Shown here: piece after piece, positions 35,962 to 44,753 of the stretch
Numbering within the stretch: position 1 is the first letter of the stretch
How the letters are laid out: the number at the start of each line of letters is the position of its first letter
From: Cryobacterium algoricola
Lineage (GTDB): Bacteria; Actinomycetota; Actinomycetes; Actinomycetales; Microbacteriaceae
Length of the DNA: 64,000 nt
Assembly (NCBI RefSeq): GCF_004402485.1
Contig: NZ_SOFG01000011.1
Span: 434,001 to 498,000, forward strand
Reading direction: 5' to 3'
Position numbers and translations under genes: made by a program
The notes under the pieces: generated by a model
Told to the model about the DNA's origin: nothing
The model's database searches: none
Seen by the model: only the letters and a program-made list of their open reading frames with translations

Positions 35962-37059
35962 ATGAATCGCACGACCACTCCGTCCACCATGAAGCGGATG
36001 ATTGCCGCCGCTTCGGTTGCCACACTCGCCACGATCGGCTTCGCCGGTTGTTCCTCGACCGCCTCGAGCAGCTCCACCACGGGAGCCGCGTCCGGCCCGA
36101 TCGGCGTTTCCCTCATCGTGAAGACCACCACCAACCCCTTCTTCGTCGCGATGGAAGACGGCGCCAAGAAGGCCGCAGACGCAGCCGGCGTCACTCTCAC
36201 CCTGGCGGCCGGCAAGGCCGACGGCGACGAGGCGAGCCAGATCACCGCCGTCGAGAACGCCATCTCCAAGGGCGACAAGGGCATCCTGATCACTCCGACC
36301 GGCCCCAGCGTCGAAGACGCCCTCGTCAAGGCCCGCGCGGCCGGCCTCTTCGTGATCGCACTGGACACACCGCCGACGAACAAGGATTCCGTCGACATCA
36401 CCTTCGCGACCGACAACTACCTCGCCGGTCAGGACATCGGCAAGTGGACCGCCGCGAAGCTCGCCGGCCAGAAGGCGACCATCGCGATGCTCGACCTCTT
36501 CGGCGACAAGATCGTCTCCGTCGACGTCAACCGCGACCAGGGCTTCCTGGACGGGATGGGTATCAACACGGCCGACAAGGCCAAGAACGGTGACGAGGCC
36601 AAGACCGGTACCTACAGCGGCGGCGACTACGAGATCGTCGGCAACGAGCCCACGAACGGCGCCGAAGACGGCGGACGCACGGCGGCCGAGACGCTGCTGA
36701 GCAAGAACCCGAACATCAACGTCGTCTACACGATCAACGAACCCGCCGCATACGGCGCCTACCAGGCGTTCAAGGCTGCAGGCAAGACCGACATGATCGT
36801 CGTCTCGATCGACGGCGGCTGCGCCGGCGTCAAGCAGGTCAAGGACGGCATCATCGGTGCGACCGCCCAGCAGTACCCGGTGAAGATGGCCGAGCTCGGC
36901 GTGCAGGCGATCGTCGACCTCATCAACAAGGGGGCGAAGCCGACCACGAGCCCGGGCCTCGACTTCTACAACACGGGCGTCGCACTGGTGACGGACGCAC
37001 CCCAGACCGGCGTCGAGTCGATCGACACGACCAAGGCATCCGGCATCTGCTGGGGCTAG
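35962..37059 (+). CDS. Sugar ABC transporter substrate-binding lipoprotein
   Basis: This 365-residue lipoprotein captures a sugar outside the cell. A signal peptide ends with the lipobox FAGC, followed by a Ser/Thr linker. The core is a type I periplasmic-binding fold (PIGVSLIVKTTTNPFFVAME, KADGDEASQI, VYTINEPAAYGAY). It resembles the fructose/ribose (FrcB/RbsB) group. AGAGGAG precedes the ATG. It is the first gene of the LacI-controlled operon and is followed by a strong intercistronic hairpin. Confidence 0.92.
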   Translation: MNRTTTPSTMKRMIAAASVATLATIGFAGCSSTASSSSTTGAASGPIGVSLIVKTTTNPFFVAMEDGAKKAADAAGVTLTLAAGKADGDEASQITAVENAISKGDKGILITPTGPSVEDALVKARAAGLFVIALDTPPTNKDSVDITFATDNYLAGQDIGKWTAAKLAGQKATIAMLDLFGDKIVSVDVNRDQGFLDGMGINTADKAKNGDEAKTGTYSGGDYEIVGNEPTNGAEDGGRTAAETLLSKNPNINVVYTINEPAAYGAYQAFKAAGKTDMIVVSIDGGCAGVKQVKDGIIGATAQQYPVKMAELGVQAIVDLINKGAKPTTSPGLDFYNTGVALVTDAPQTGVESIDTTKASGICWG

Positions 37060-37076
37060 TCAGAACCACTACCGCT

Positions 37077-37115
37077 CCCGTGGGGCGCCGAGAATCGATT
37101 CCGGCGCCCCACGGG
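37077..37115 (+). terminator. Intercistronic hairpin after the binding-protein gene
   Basis: A perfect 14-bp stem (37077-37090 with 37102-37115) has an 11-base loop. In ABC operons such hairpins commonly protect the binding-protein mRNA or stop part of the transcripts. Confidence 0.65.
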
Positions 37116-37152
37116 GCCTTACCGCAGGCGTCTAGGAAACCGGAGCCCCATC

Positions 37153-38199
37153 GTGACCCAGCCCACACCAACCGCGAACCCGGCAACGGGCCAGCATGAC
37201 CTGGCCGAGGAATTCCTCGACCGCACCACCCCCCTCAGCCGGCTGCGGGGCGTCATGCACCGCTACCCGGCGATCAGCCCGGCCGTCGTGCTCGTCATCG
37301 CGATCATCGTGTTCGGGATGCTCAACGAACGGTTCCTGAACCCGGCGAACCTCTCCCTGATCACCCAGCAGGTCGCCGTCGTCGGCACCCTCGCGATCGC
37401 CCAGACGCTGATCATCCTCACCGCGGGCATCGACCTCTCCGTCGGCGCCGTGATGGTGCTCAGTTCGATGGTGATCGCCCAGTTCACGGTCCAGAACGGC
37501 CTCCCGCCCATCATGGGCCTGATCGCCGGACTCGTCGTCGCGCTCGCGGCCGGCGCCCTGAACGGCTTCCTCGTGACCCGGCTGCGGCTTCCCCCGTTCA
37601 TCGTCACCCTCGGCACCCTCAACGTGTTCGTCGCCCTCACCCTGCTGTACTCCAACGGTGCGACCGTCCGCGGCGGCGACATGCCCGACCTCCTGACCTG
37701 GACGGGGACCACGTTCTCCGTCGGCGGGGTCAACTTCACGATGGGCGTGCTGCTGATGCTCGTCCTCTACGTCGTGATCGCCTTCATCCTCTCCCAGACC
37801 GCGTGGGGCAGGCACGTCTACGCGGTCGGCGACGACAAGGAAGCCGCCCGCCTGGCCGGCATCAGCGTCAGCCGGGTGCTGATGAGCGTCTACCTCGCCG
37901 CCGGGGCCATCCTCGCGATCGGCGCGTGGATCCAGATCGGCCGCAGCAACGCGGCCTCGCCCAACGCGGGCACCGACCTCAACCTCGACTCGATCACCGC
38001 CGTCGTCATCGGCGGCACGAGCCTCTTCGGCGGCCGCGGCACCATCTGGGGTACCCTCCTCGGCGCCCTCATCGTCGGCGTCTTCCGCAACGGGCTCTCC
38101 CTCGCCGGCCTCGACGTGCTCTGGCAGACCTTCGCGGTCGGCGTGCTCATCGTCCTCGCCGTCTCCGTCGACCAGTGGATCCGAAAGGTACGCAAATGA
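37153..38199 (+). CDS. Sugar ABC transporter permease
   Basis: This 348-residue membrane protein is of the RbsC/FrcC type, with about ten hydrophobic helices. It has the motif ILTAGIDLSVGAVMVLSSMV and the cytoplasmic GRHVYAVGDDKEAARLAGI coupling segment. It begins with GTG at 37153 and ends with the ATGA overlap to the ATPase gene. One permease gene is enough for a homodimeric channel in this family. Confidence 0.93.
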   Translation: MTQPTPTANPATGQHDLAEEFLDRTTPLSRLRGVMHRYPAISPAVVLVIAIIVFGMLNERFLNPANLSLITQQVAVVGTLAIAQTLIILTAGIDLSVGAVMVLSSMVIAQFTVQNGLPPIMGLIAGLVVALAAGALNGFLVTRLRLPPFIVTLGTLNVFVALTLLYSNGATVRGGDMPDLLTWTGTTFSVGGVNFTMGVLLMLVLYVVIAFILSQTAWGRHVYAVGDDKEAARLAGISVSRVLMSVYLAAGAILAIGAWIQIGRSNAASPNAGTDLNLDSITAVVIGGTSLFGGRGTIWGTLLGALIVGVFRNGLSLAGLDVLWQTFAVGVLIVLAVSVDQWIRKVRK

Positions 38200-38999
38200 C
38201 CCTCATCGATGGCAGCACGGCCGCCGGCGCTCCGGCACCGGTTCGCGAGCCGATCCTCACGGCGAAGAAGCTCGTCAAGACCTACGGCCGCGTCGTCGGC
38301 CTCGACGGGGTCAGCCTCGAGCTCTACCCGGGCGAGGTCCTCGCGATCATCGGCGACAACGGCGCGGGCAAGTCCACCCTGATCAAGTGCCTGACCGGCG
38401 CCGAAGTCGCCGACGAGGGCGAGATCACCCTCGACGGGAAGCCCGTGCAGTTCAAGCGGCCGCAGGACGCGCACGCCGCAGGCATCGAGACGGTCTATCA
38501 GACCCTCGCCGTGTCCCCCGCCCTCGATGTGGCCTCGAACTTGTTCCTCGGCCGCGAACTGCGGCGCGCGGGCCTGCTCGGCTCGGTGTTCCGCATGGTC
38601 GACAAGAAAGGCATGCGCAAGCGGGCGAAGCAGGAGCTGAGCGACCTCGGCATCAGCACCCTGCAGGACGTCACCGTCGCGGTCGAAAACCTATCCGGCG
38701 GTCAGCGCCAGGCCGTCGCCGTCGCGCGCGCCGCGGCATTCGGCTCCAAGGTCGTCGTCCTCGACGAGCCGACCGCCGCCCTCGGGGTCCGCGAGTCGAA
38801 CCAGGTACTCCAGCTGGTGAAGAACCTCCGCGACCGGGGCATCCCGGTCATCCTGATCAGCCACAACATGCCGCATGTGTTCGAGGTCGCCGACCGCATC
38901 CATATCCAACGCCTCGGCAAGTGCGCCGCGACGATCACGCCGCAGTCGCATTCCATGACGGATGCCGTCGCAATCATGACCGGAGCCAGGAAGGCATGA
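38196..38999 (+). CDS. Sugar ABC transporter ATP-binding protein
   Basis: This is a 267-residue single-domain ATPase of the FrcA type, rather than the double-domain RbsA type. Walker A is GDNGAGKST, the signature LSGGQRQAVAVARA, Walker B KVVVLDEPTAALGV and the switch His LISHNMPHV. It overlaps both the permease and the following monooxygenase-like gene by 4 bp. The single-domain form supports a fructose-type transporter assignment. Confidence 0.93.
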   Translation: MTLIDGSTAAGAPAPVREPILTAKKLVKTYGRVVGLDGVSLELYPGEVLAIIGDNGAGKSTLIKCLTGAEVADEGEITLDGKPVQFKRPQDAHAAGIETVYQTLAVSPALDVASNLFLGRELRRAGLLGSVFRMVDKKGMRKRAKQELSDLGISTLQDVTVAVENLSGGQRQAVAVARAAAFGSKVVVLDEPTAALGVRESNQVLQLVKNLRDRGIPVILISHNMPHVFEVADRIHIQRLGKCAATITPQSHSMTDAVAIMTGARKA

Positions 39000-39322
39000 C
39001 CATCACACCACCAACGAATCCCGACGAGCCCGTTGCCCTCTACGCCGAATTCACGGCCCTTCCCGGCCGCGGGGACGAGGTCGCGACGATGCTCGCCGGG
39101 CTGACCGTCGACGTTCGGCGGGAACCGGGCAATGTGACCTTCGATCCGCACCGCCGCGTGTCGAACCCGCTCGAGTTCTTCGTCTACGAGGTGTACCGCG
39201 ACTCCGACGCCTTCCAGGCGCACATCACGGCGCCATACGGGGCCGTATTCAACGCCGCCCTCGGCGACCTGATCGAGGGCGAGGGCTCCGTGCTGACCTG
39301 GCTCACCCCCGTCCCGGCCTGA
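38996..39322 (+). CDS. Antibiotic-biosynthesis-monooxygenase (ABM) domain protein
   Basis: This 108-residue dimeric alpha/beta-barrel protein has the family pattern LYAEFTALPGRGDEVATMLA and the EFFVYEVYRDSDAFQAHITA stretch. Despite the name, such small proteins are often quinol oxygenases or aldehyde/autoinducer-modifying enzymes. It is translationally coupled to a sugar ATPase, which is unusual and suggests a role in metabolising the imported compound. The substrate is unknown. Confidence 0.85.
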   Translation: MTITPPTNPDEPVALYAEFTALPGRGDEVATMLAGLTVDVRREPGNVTFDPHRRVSNPLEFFVYEVYRDSDAFQAHITAPYGAVFNAALGDLIEGEGSVLTWLTPVPA

Positions 39323-39331
39323 TTTCCGCGT

Positions 39332-39378
39332 CGCCCGATCGTTGGGCATCCTAGAAGCGGATGCCCGACGATCGGGCG
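39332..39378 (+). terminator. Long hairpin ending the sugar operon
   Basis: A 20-bp stem (39332-39351 with 39359-39378, one G-T position) has a 7-base loop. It lies after the ABM gene and 15 bp before the phosphatase start, and probably insulates the two. Confidence 0.65.
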
Positions 39379-39393
39379 TCCCGAAAGGTAGCC

Positions 39394-40071
39394 ATGCGCC
39401 TCATCCTGATCCGGCACGGCCAGACGGTCTCCAACGTCGGGGGTCTCCTCGATACCGCGCATCCCGGTGCCGATCTCACCCCGCTCGGGCGGGAACAGGC
39501 CGGGAGCCTCGTCGCCACCCTCGAACCCGTCGCCATCGACGCGCTCTACGTCTCGACGCTCGTCCGCACCCAGCAGACGGCGGCACCGCTCGCGGCGGCC
39601 CGCGGCCTCGAGGTGCGAATCCGTGCGGATATCCGTGAGGTCGGCGCGGGTGCCCTCGAGGGGCGCCACGATCGGATCGCGGTCGACGCGTACTGCACGA
39701 CCTTCCTGGCGTGGGCGAACGGAGAGCTCGACATCGTGATGCCCGGCGGCGAGTCCGGCCGCGACACCTTCGCCCGGTTCGACCGCGTCGTCGCGGAGGC
39801 GGCCGAACTCGGGCTCGAGACCGTGGCGTTCGTCAGCCACGGCGCGATCCTGCGTGCCTGGACCGGGTACTCGTGCAGCAACCTGCAGGCCGGCTACGTG
39901 ACGGACAATCAGCTCAGTAATACCGGCACGATCGTCGTGACCGGATCACCCGTCGAGGGCTGGACGGCCGAGAGTTGGATCGGCAGCATGCTCCCCGTGG
40001 GGTTCGAAGACACCGCGAACTCGTCCGGCCCGACCGGACAGCCCGGACTGCTGGCGGACCGGGGGTTCTGA
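39394..40071 (+). CDS. Histidine phosphatase (phosphoglycerate mutase-like)
   Basis: This 225-residue cytosolic phosphatase has the catalytic LIRHGQTVSN motif, the second acidic/His motif EVGAGALEGRHD and the second catalytic His in AFVSHGAILRAW. The ATG at 39394 follows GAAAGG. The acceptor could be a phosphosugar, given the upstream sugar operon. The C-terminal 40 residues are not conserved. Confidence 0.9.
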   Translation: MRLILIRHGQTVSNVGGLLDTAHPGADLTPLGREQAGSLVATLEPVAIDALYVSTLVRTQQTAAPLAAARGLEVRIRADIREVGAGALEGRHDRIAVDAYCTTFLAWANGELDIVMPGGESGRDTFARFDRVVAEAAELGLETVAFVSHGAILRAWTGYSCSNLQAGYVTDNQLSNTGTIVVTGSPVEGWTAESWIGSMLPVGFEDTANSSGPTGQPGLLADRGF

Positions 40072-40122
40072 CCCACTGATCCGAGCCCGGTCTTCCCCTA
40101 TACTCGGGTCACAAGGAGCCCG

Positions 40123-41514
40123 ATGACCGCGAAACCCACTGGCCTGCTCGGCCATCGATACGAGCTCAAAGAGCTGATCGGCAGCGGCGGCATGGCGTCC
40201 GTCTACCGGGCCACCGACGACCGGCTCGGCCGCGATGTCGCCATCAAGGTGTTCACGACCGTCGCGATCGAGCAGGACGACATCCAGCGCCAGCAGGCCG
40301 AGATCAACGTGCTCGCGAGCCTGAGCCACCACAGCCTCGTCACCCTCTTCGACGTGGGCGTGCACAAAGCGGCCTCTGACCGACGCCAGATCTTCCTCGT
40401 GATGGAGCTCGTCGACGGTATCGACCTCCGGGACCGGCTCCTCGAGGGCGTTCTGTCGGTGCGGAACATCGCCCAGGTGGGCTACGACCTCGCCGAGGGA
40501 CTCGAGTACATCCACGGGCGCGGCATCGTGCACCGCGACATCAAGCCGGCGAACATCCTCCTCGCGCAGTACAGCAGCCGGTTCAGGGCCCGCGCCAAGC
40601 TCACGGACTTCGGCATCGCCCTCTCACCGGCGAGCACGCGCCTCACGAGCGAGGGCATGACGACAGGGACGGCGGCCTACCTCTCCCCGGAGCAGGCCCG
40701 CGGCGAGGAGGTCGGCCCGGCGAGCGACATCTACTCGCTCGGGCTCGTGCTGCTGGAGTGCTTCACCAGGGAAGTCGCGTTCGACGGTCAACCGGTGCAG
40801 GCTGCGCTCGCGCGACTGCTGCGCGACCCGGTGATCCCGGCATCCGTCTCACCGGCCTGGCGGGACCTGCTGTCGACGATGCTCGCCCGGGATCCCGCCG
40901 ACCGCCCGGACATCGGCGAGGTAGTGCTCGCGCTCCGCCAGGCCGTGATCACGGAGACGGGCAGGCACCGCGGCGACGAGCAGATCCCCCTCTCGACCGA
41001 CGAAGCCGAGCGGATGGCGGCGGTCGCCCGGCTGGACATCCTCGACACTCCGCCGGACGGCACCTTCGACCGGATCACCGCCCTCGCCGCCAGGATCTTC
41101 GACGTGCCGATCGCGATTGTGAGCATCGTCGACCACGACCGCATCTGGTTCAAGTCCCACACCGGGCTCGACCTCGAGCAGATCGCGCGCGACCCGGGCC
41201 TGTGCTCGTCCGCGATCATGCAGGACGGCCCCTGGGTGATCGAGGATGCGCGAACGGATGCCCGGGCGCTGACGAACCCCCTTGTCGCCGGCGGTTTCGG
41301 CCTTCAGTTCTACGCGGGAGTGCCGCTGCGCACGAAGGACGGGTTCAACCTGGGCACGCTGTGCGTGCTCGACTTCGAGCCACGAGCGGTCACCGACGCG
41401 GAGCTCGCGACCCTCGAGGACCTCGCAGCCCTGGTGATGAACGAGCTCGAGCTGCGCCTCGAACACCGCAGGCAGCAGGGGCGGCCGGGCGCGGCATCCA
41501 CTTCGGCCGACTGA
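40123..41514 (+). CDS. Ser/Thr protein kinase fused to a GAF domain
   Basis: This is a 463-residue soluble protein. Residues 12-270 are an active Hanks-type kinase, with GSGGMASVY, the ATP-binding Lys in VAIKVF, the catalytic loop IVHRDIKPANILL, the DFG motif and GTAAYLSPEQARG. Residues 295-455 are a GAF domain of the kind found in diguanylate cyclases (ARLDILDTPPDGTFDRITAL, FYAGVPLRTKDGFNLGTLCV). There is no membrane helix or PASTA repeat. The GAF domain probably senses a small ligand or redox state and gates the kinase. Confidence 0.9.
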   Translation: MTAKPTGLLGHRYELKELIGSGGMASVYRATDDRLGRDVAIKVFTTVAIEQDDIQRQQAEINVLASLSHHSLVTLFDVGVHKAASDRRQIFLVMELVDGIDLRDRLLEGVLSVRNIAQVGYDLAEGLEYIHGRGIVHRDIKPANILLAQYSSRFRARAKLTDFGIALSPASTRLTSEGMTTGTAAYLSPEQARGEEVGPASDIYSLGLVLLECFTREVAFDGQPVQAALARLLRDPVIPASVSPAWRDLLSTMLARDPADRPDIGEVVLALRQAVITETGRHRGDEQIPLSTDEAERMAAVARLDILDTPPDGTFDRITALAARIFDVPIAIVSIVDHDRIWFKSHTGLDLEQIARDPGLCSSAIMQDGPWVIEDARTDARALTNPLVAGGFGLQFYAGVPLRTKDGFNLGTLCVLDFEPRAVTDAELATLEDLAALVMNELELRLEHRRQQGRPGAASTSAD

Positions 41515-41536
41515 CCGCTTCGGCGGGTCGATCGCT

Positions 41537-43267
41537 TCAGGAGGCCAGGGTCTGCGCCGGAACCGCAGGGACCGCGGGGACCATCGGGACCGACCGCGTC
41601 ACCGGGGAGCCGACGCGGAGCGGCAGGCGGATCTCGATCGTGGACCCCTCGCCGAGTTCGCTCTGCACGGAGATCGAGCCGTGGTGCGCCTCGACGATGG
41701 TCTTCGCCGTCGACAGTCCCAGCCCGCTCCCGGCGATCACGTTGAGCCGGGAGGACGCACCGCGGAAGAACCGGTCGAAGATCTGCGCCTGCTCCGGTTC
41801 GCTCATCCCGATGCCGGTGTCGCCGACGCGGATGACGACGTCGTCGCCGTCGACCTCGATCGTGAGGTCGATCTCGCCTTCCGGCCGGTTGAACTTGAGG
41901 GCGTTCGAGAGCACCTTGTCGAGCACATTGCCGATCTGGTCGGCGTCCACTTCCGCCCGGACCGGTACCAGGGTGGGCGGCACGATGTGCACGCCCGCCT
42001 CAGCGGCCGCGACCCGGATCGTGTTGATCGAGTTCTCTGCGAGCGCGGCCACATCGAAGAGCCGGCGTTCGAGGTGCGCCTGCCCGCGGGTCGTCACGAG
42101 GAGGTCGTTGATCAGGGCCAGGAGACGCTGACTGTTGCGCTGCACGATCCCGAATTCCGCGGCAAGGCCGGAATCGGCGAGGTCAACGCTGTCCTCGATC
42201 AGGTCGAGGTAGCCGATCATCGAGGTGAGCGGGGTGCGGAGTTCGTGGGTGATGGTCGTCAGGAACTCGTCCCGCGCGTAGATCGCCTCGGCAAGCGGGG
42301 TCACGTCGTGGGCGGCGACGACGGTTCCGATCAGCTCGCCGGACGCACGGCGGACGAACTGGGTCGAGACGACGACGGCCCGCTGGTCCGCCTCCACGCC
42401 GATCCAGAAGAGCCGGCGGGTGACGATCTCACCACGGGCAGCGAGGGCGACAACGCGCTGGTCCTCGGGAATCGGCGTGACCCGGTCTTCTCCGAAGACG
42501 TGTTCCCAGCGCTGCACGGCTGTCGAGGCCGGTGAACCTCCCGCCACCGCAAGCTGGCGGGCGGTGTCGTTGGTGAGCAGGATCTCGCCGGCCGGATTGT
42601 AGAAGGTGATGCCGGCATCCACCGTGTCGACGACGGCGAGGGCGGCGGACGCCGTGTCGAGCCCCTCGGCGATGGATACCCGCAGGTCCTCGTATGCGGC
42701 GACGAGATCGGCCCGTTCCCTGCGCTGCTGCCGGGCGGCCACGAAGACGGCGATCGCGACGATGGCGATCGTGGCGGGCAGGATCGTCGTGCCCGCCCAC
42801 TGGGCCGAGGTGGCCGGCCAGTCGCCGCTCAGGGCGTATGGGAGGACTGCGGCGAAGAAATCGCCCATGATGGCGAGCAGCAGGGCGACGATCCCGAATG
42901 AATACGCGAGCCACAGCACGGGGATCAGGACGAGTACGTTCACGCCGGGCTGCTCGTTGACGACGGCCACGCGGATCTGGGCGACGATCACGATGTCTAC
43001 TACGGCGACGAGGAGGATCCAGCCGTCCGGAAGGCTCGCCCAGGGCACGCAGAGGGCTGCGGCAGACACCACGATCAGGGCGAGGCCGAGAAGGAGCTGG
43101 GTCCGGATTCCGGCGGAATCCGCCGCCGACCCGACGATCAACGCGACGATGGCGAAGCTGCCGAGCAGCGACAACTGCACGGGGACCAGCAGGGTCCCCG
43201 AGGAGTTGGCGATGACGCGTGCCCGCAGGCGAGCCCAGGTCGACGCCGGCGGCACTCCGGAATTCAT
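41537..43267 (-). CDS. Orphan membrane sensor histidine kinase with PAS domain
   Basis: This is a 576-residue kinase. About six membrane helices (residues 25-180) form a MASE-like sensor. A PAS domain follows (VVDTVDAGITFYNPAGEIL), then HisKA (FLTTITHELRTPLTSMIGYL, phospho-His) and a HATPase domain with DTGIGMSEPEQAQIFDRFFR and GSGLGLSTAKTIVEAH. It ends with a Pro/Val repeat tail. No response regulator gene lies next to it. It converges with the kinase-GAF gene, 22 bp away. Confidence 0.9.
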   Translation of the reverse strand: MNSGVPPASTWARLRARVIANSSGTLLVPVQLSLLGSFAIVALIVGSAADSAGIRTQLLLGLALIVVSAAALCVPWASLPDGWILLVAVVDIVIVAQIRVAVVNEQPGVNVLVLIPVLWLAYSFGIVALLLAIMGDFFAAVLPYALSGDWPATSAQWAGTTILPATIAIVAIAVFVAARQQRRERADLVAAYEDLRVSIAEGLDTASAALAVVDTVDAGITFYNPAGEILLTNDTARQLAVAGGSPASTAVQRWEHVFGEDRVTPIPEDQRVVALAARGEIVTRRLFWIGVEADQRAVVVSTQFVRRASGELIGTVVAAHDVTPLAEAIYARDEFLTTITHELRTPLTSMIGYLDLIEDSVDLADSGLAAEFGIVQRNSQRLLALINDLLVTTRGQAHLERRLFDVAALAENSINTIRVAAAEAGVHIVPPTLVPVRAEVDADQIGNVLDKVLSNALKFNRPEGEIDLTIEVDGDDVVIRVGDTGIGMSEPEQAQIFDRFFRGASSRLNVIAGSGLGLSTAKTIVEAHHGSISVQSELGEGSTIEIRLPLRVGSPVTRSVPMVPAVPAVPAQTLAS

Positions 43268-43392
43268 CGCGCCGTCCCCTCCGAGTCCCGGACACCGCCG
43301 GAAAACCGCCGGTGATCTCGCCTCAATCTACCGCGCAGCAGACCCTCGCTATGCGCTTTTTGTGCACAATCTGGCCCTGCAGTGCCGCGTTT

Positions 43393-44436
43393 CTAGGACA
43401 GGGTGCCGGTCGGTGCGCCCGCGGCACGGCGGTTCATCGTGAGGATTCCGAATCCGGCCACGAGCAGGGCGACGCCGACGACGGTGGCAGGAGTGAAGTC
43501 TTCGTGCAGCACGAACACGCCGAGGGCCGTCGCGGTCACGGGTTCGACAAGCGTGAGCGTCGATACCTGGGATGCCGACAGGCTCCGCAATCCAAGGGCG
43601 AAGAGGGTGTAGGCGAGAGCGGTCGCCACGATTGCGAGCCACGCCGCCGTCGCCAGCCCTGCCGGTTGGGCGAGCCAGGCCGGGTTGCTCGCGAGCAGGA
43701 CGGGCAGCATCAGAACGGCCGCGGCACCGAACGTCGCTCCCATCGCGGCCGCGGGCGCCCAGCCCCGATCGAGGAGCAGCTTCGTGCTCAGTGTGTACAC
43801 GGCGTAGGACCCGGCCGCACCGAGTGAGCCCGCGATCCCGAGAACCGTCACGGGCCCGCCTCCCCCGCTGAACAGCCCGGACAGCGCCGACACCCCGGTC
43901 GCCGCGACGCACGTCGCGCACGCCCAGCGGATGCCCGGGGGTCGGCGGTACCAGCCCCACTCGAGCAGTCCCGTGAGCACCGGGGCCGAGCCGAGGGCGA
44001 CGAGCGTGCCGACCGCGACCCCGTTCTGCGCGGTCCCGGTGAAGAAAGCCGGCTGGTACGCGGCAACGCCGGCCGCCCCGAGGAGCACGAGCGCCACGCT
44101 CGAGCCGCGCGGCCGGCTTCGGACCCGGCCCGACCCGCGGACGCTGTCGCGGTCGTGATCCCCGTCGCCGTCGGGTTCGCGTTCGGAGTCTCGCTCGCCG
44201 TCTCGACCGCGGTCGCCGTCTCGGCCTGCCGCGGCCGACCGCCTCCGGCGTTCAGCGAGCGCCACCGCGAACGCGAGGATAGCCAGGAGCGCGCCCCCGA
44301 AGACGATCCGCGCCGCGCCGAGCGATGTCGCACTCGCCTCGGCGCCGCCGAGCGCACCGAGGGCCTGCGCGGTACCCGTCGTCCCGAAGCACACGGCCGC
44401 GAGCACGATCAGCCACCTCGAAGCCCGCACGGTCAT
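43393..44436 (-). CDS. EamA-family (DMT) exporter with charged cytoplasmic insert
   Basis: This 347-residue membrane protein has ten helices arranged as two EamA halves (AALCFGTTGTAQALG-like start, LGSAPVLTGLLEWGWYR, LVEPVTATALGVFVLHEDFT). Between helices 2 and 3 lies an insert of about 50 residues rich in Arg/Asp/Glu/Gly (GDRGRDGERDSEREPDGDGD), unlike typical members. It probably exports a metabolite. The insert is likely a disordered cytoplasmic loop. Confidence 0.86.
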   Translation of the reverse strand: MTVRASRWLIVLAAVCFGTTGTAQALGALGGAEASATSLGAARIVFGGALLAILAFAVALAERRRRSAAAGRDGDRGRDGERDSEREPDGDGDHDRDSVRGSGRVRSRPRGSSVALVLLGAAGVAAYQPAFFTGTAQNGVAVGTLVALGSAPVLTGLLEWGWYRRPPGIRWACATCVAATGVSALSGLFSGGGGPVTVLGIAGSLGAAGSYAVYTLSTKLLLDRGWAPAAAMGATFGAAAVLMLPVLLASNPAWLAQPAGLATAAWLAIVATALAYTLFALGLRSLSASQVSTLTLVEPVTATALGVFVLHEDFTPATVVGVALLVAGFGILTMNRRAAGAPTGTLS

Positions 44437-44492
44437 ACGTCATTGTTCCATGCCGAAACCGCCGCCCACGGGGTGCGCCCGGGTCGGGCGAG

Positions 44493-44748
44493 AACGGTTA
44501 TGTCGGAGAAAAACGCGCCGCGCGGCATCCGCCGCCCCGGATCGCGGCGTGTCGCTAAAAACTCCGACTTTGCGACGGTCGACCCAGCGCGCGGACGCCC
44601 GAGCGCCCGGAACGGGCGGAAACGGTTATGTCGGAGAAAAGCGCGGCTCGCGGCATCCGCCGCCCCGGATCACGGCGTGTCGCGAAAAACTCCGACATTG
44701 CGACGATCGACCCAGCGCGCGGACGCCCGAGCGCCCGGGAGGGCGCCT
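44493..44748. repeat. Two tandem copies of a 128-bp repeat
   Basis: The unit beginning AACGGTTATGTCGGAGAAAA at 44493 recurs exactly 128 bp later at 44621, with over 90% identity by eye. Each unit contains TGTCGGAG and CTCCGACA (or CTCCGACT) in inverted orientation, so it can fold back. It fills the gap between the EamA and ArsR-ArsC genes and has no coding support. Confidence 0.88.
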
Positions 44749-44753
44749 CACCC

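Noticed and set aside
44493..44748. CRISPR array
   Set aside because: Only two copies, repeat units of 128 bp and no short spacers; no cas genes in the window.
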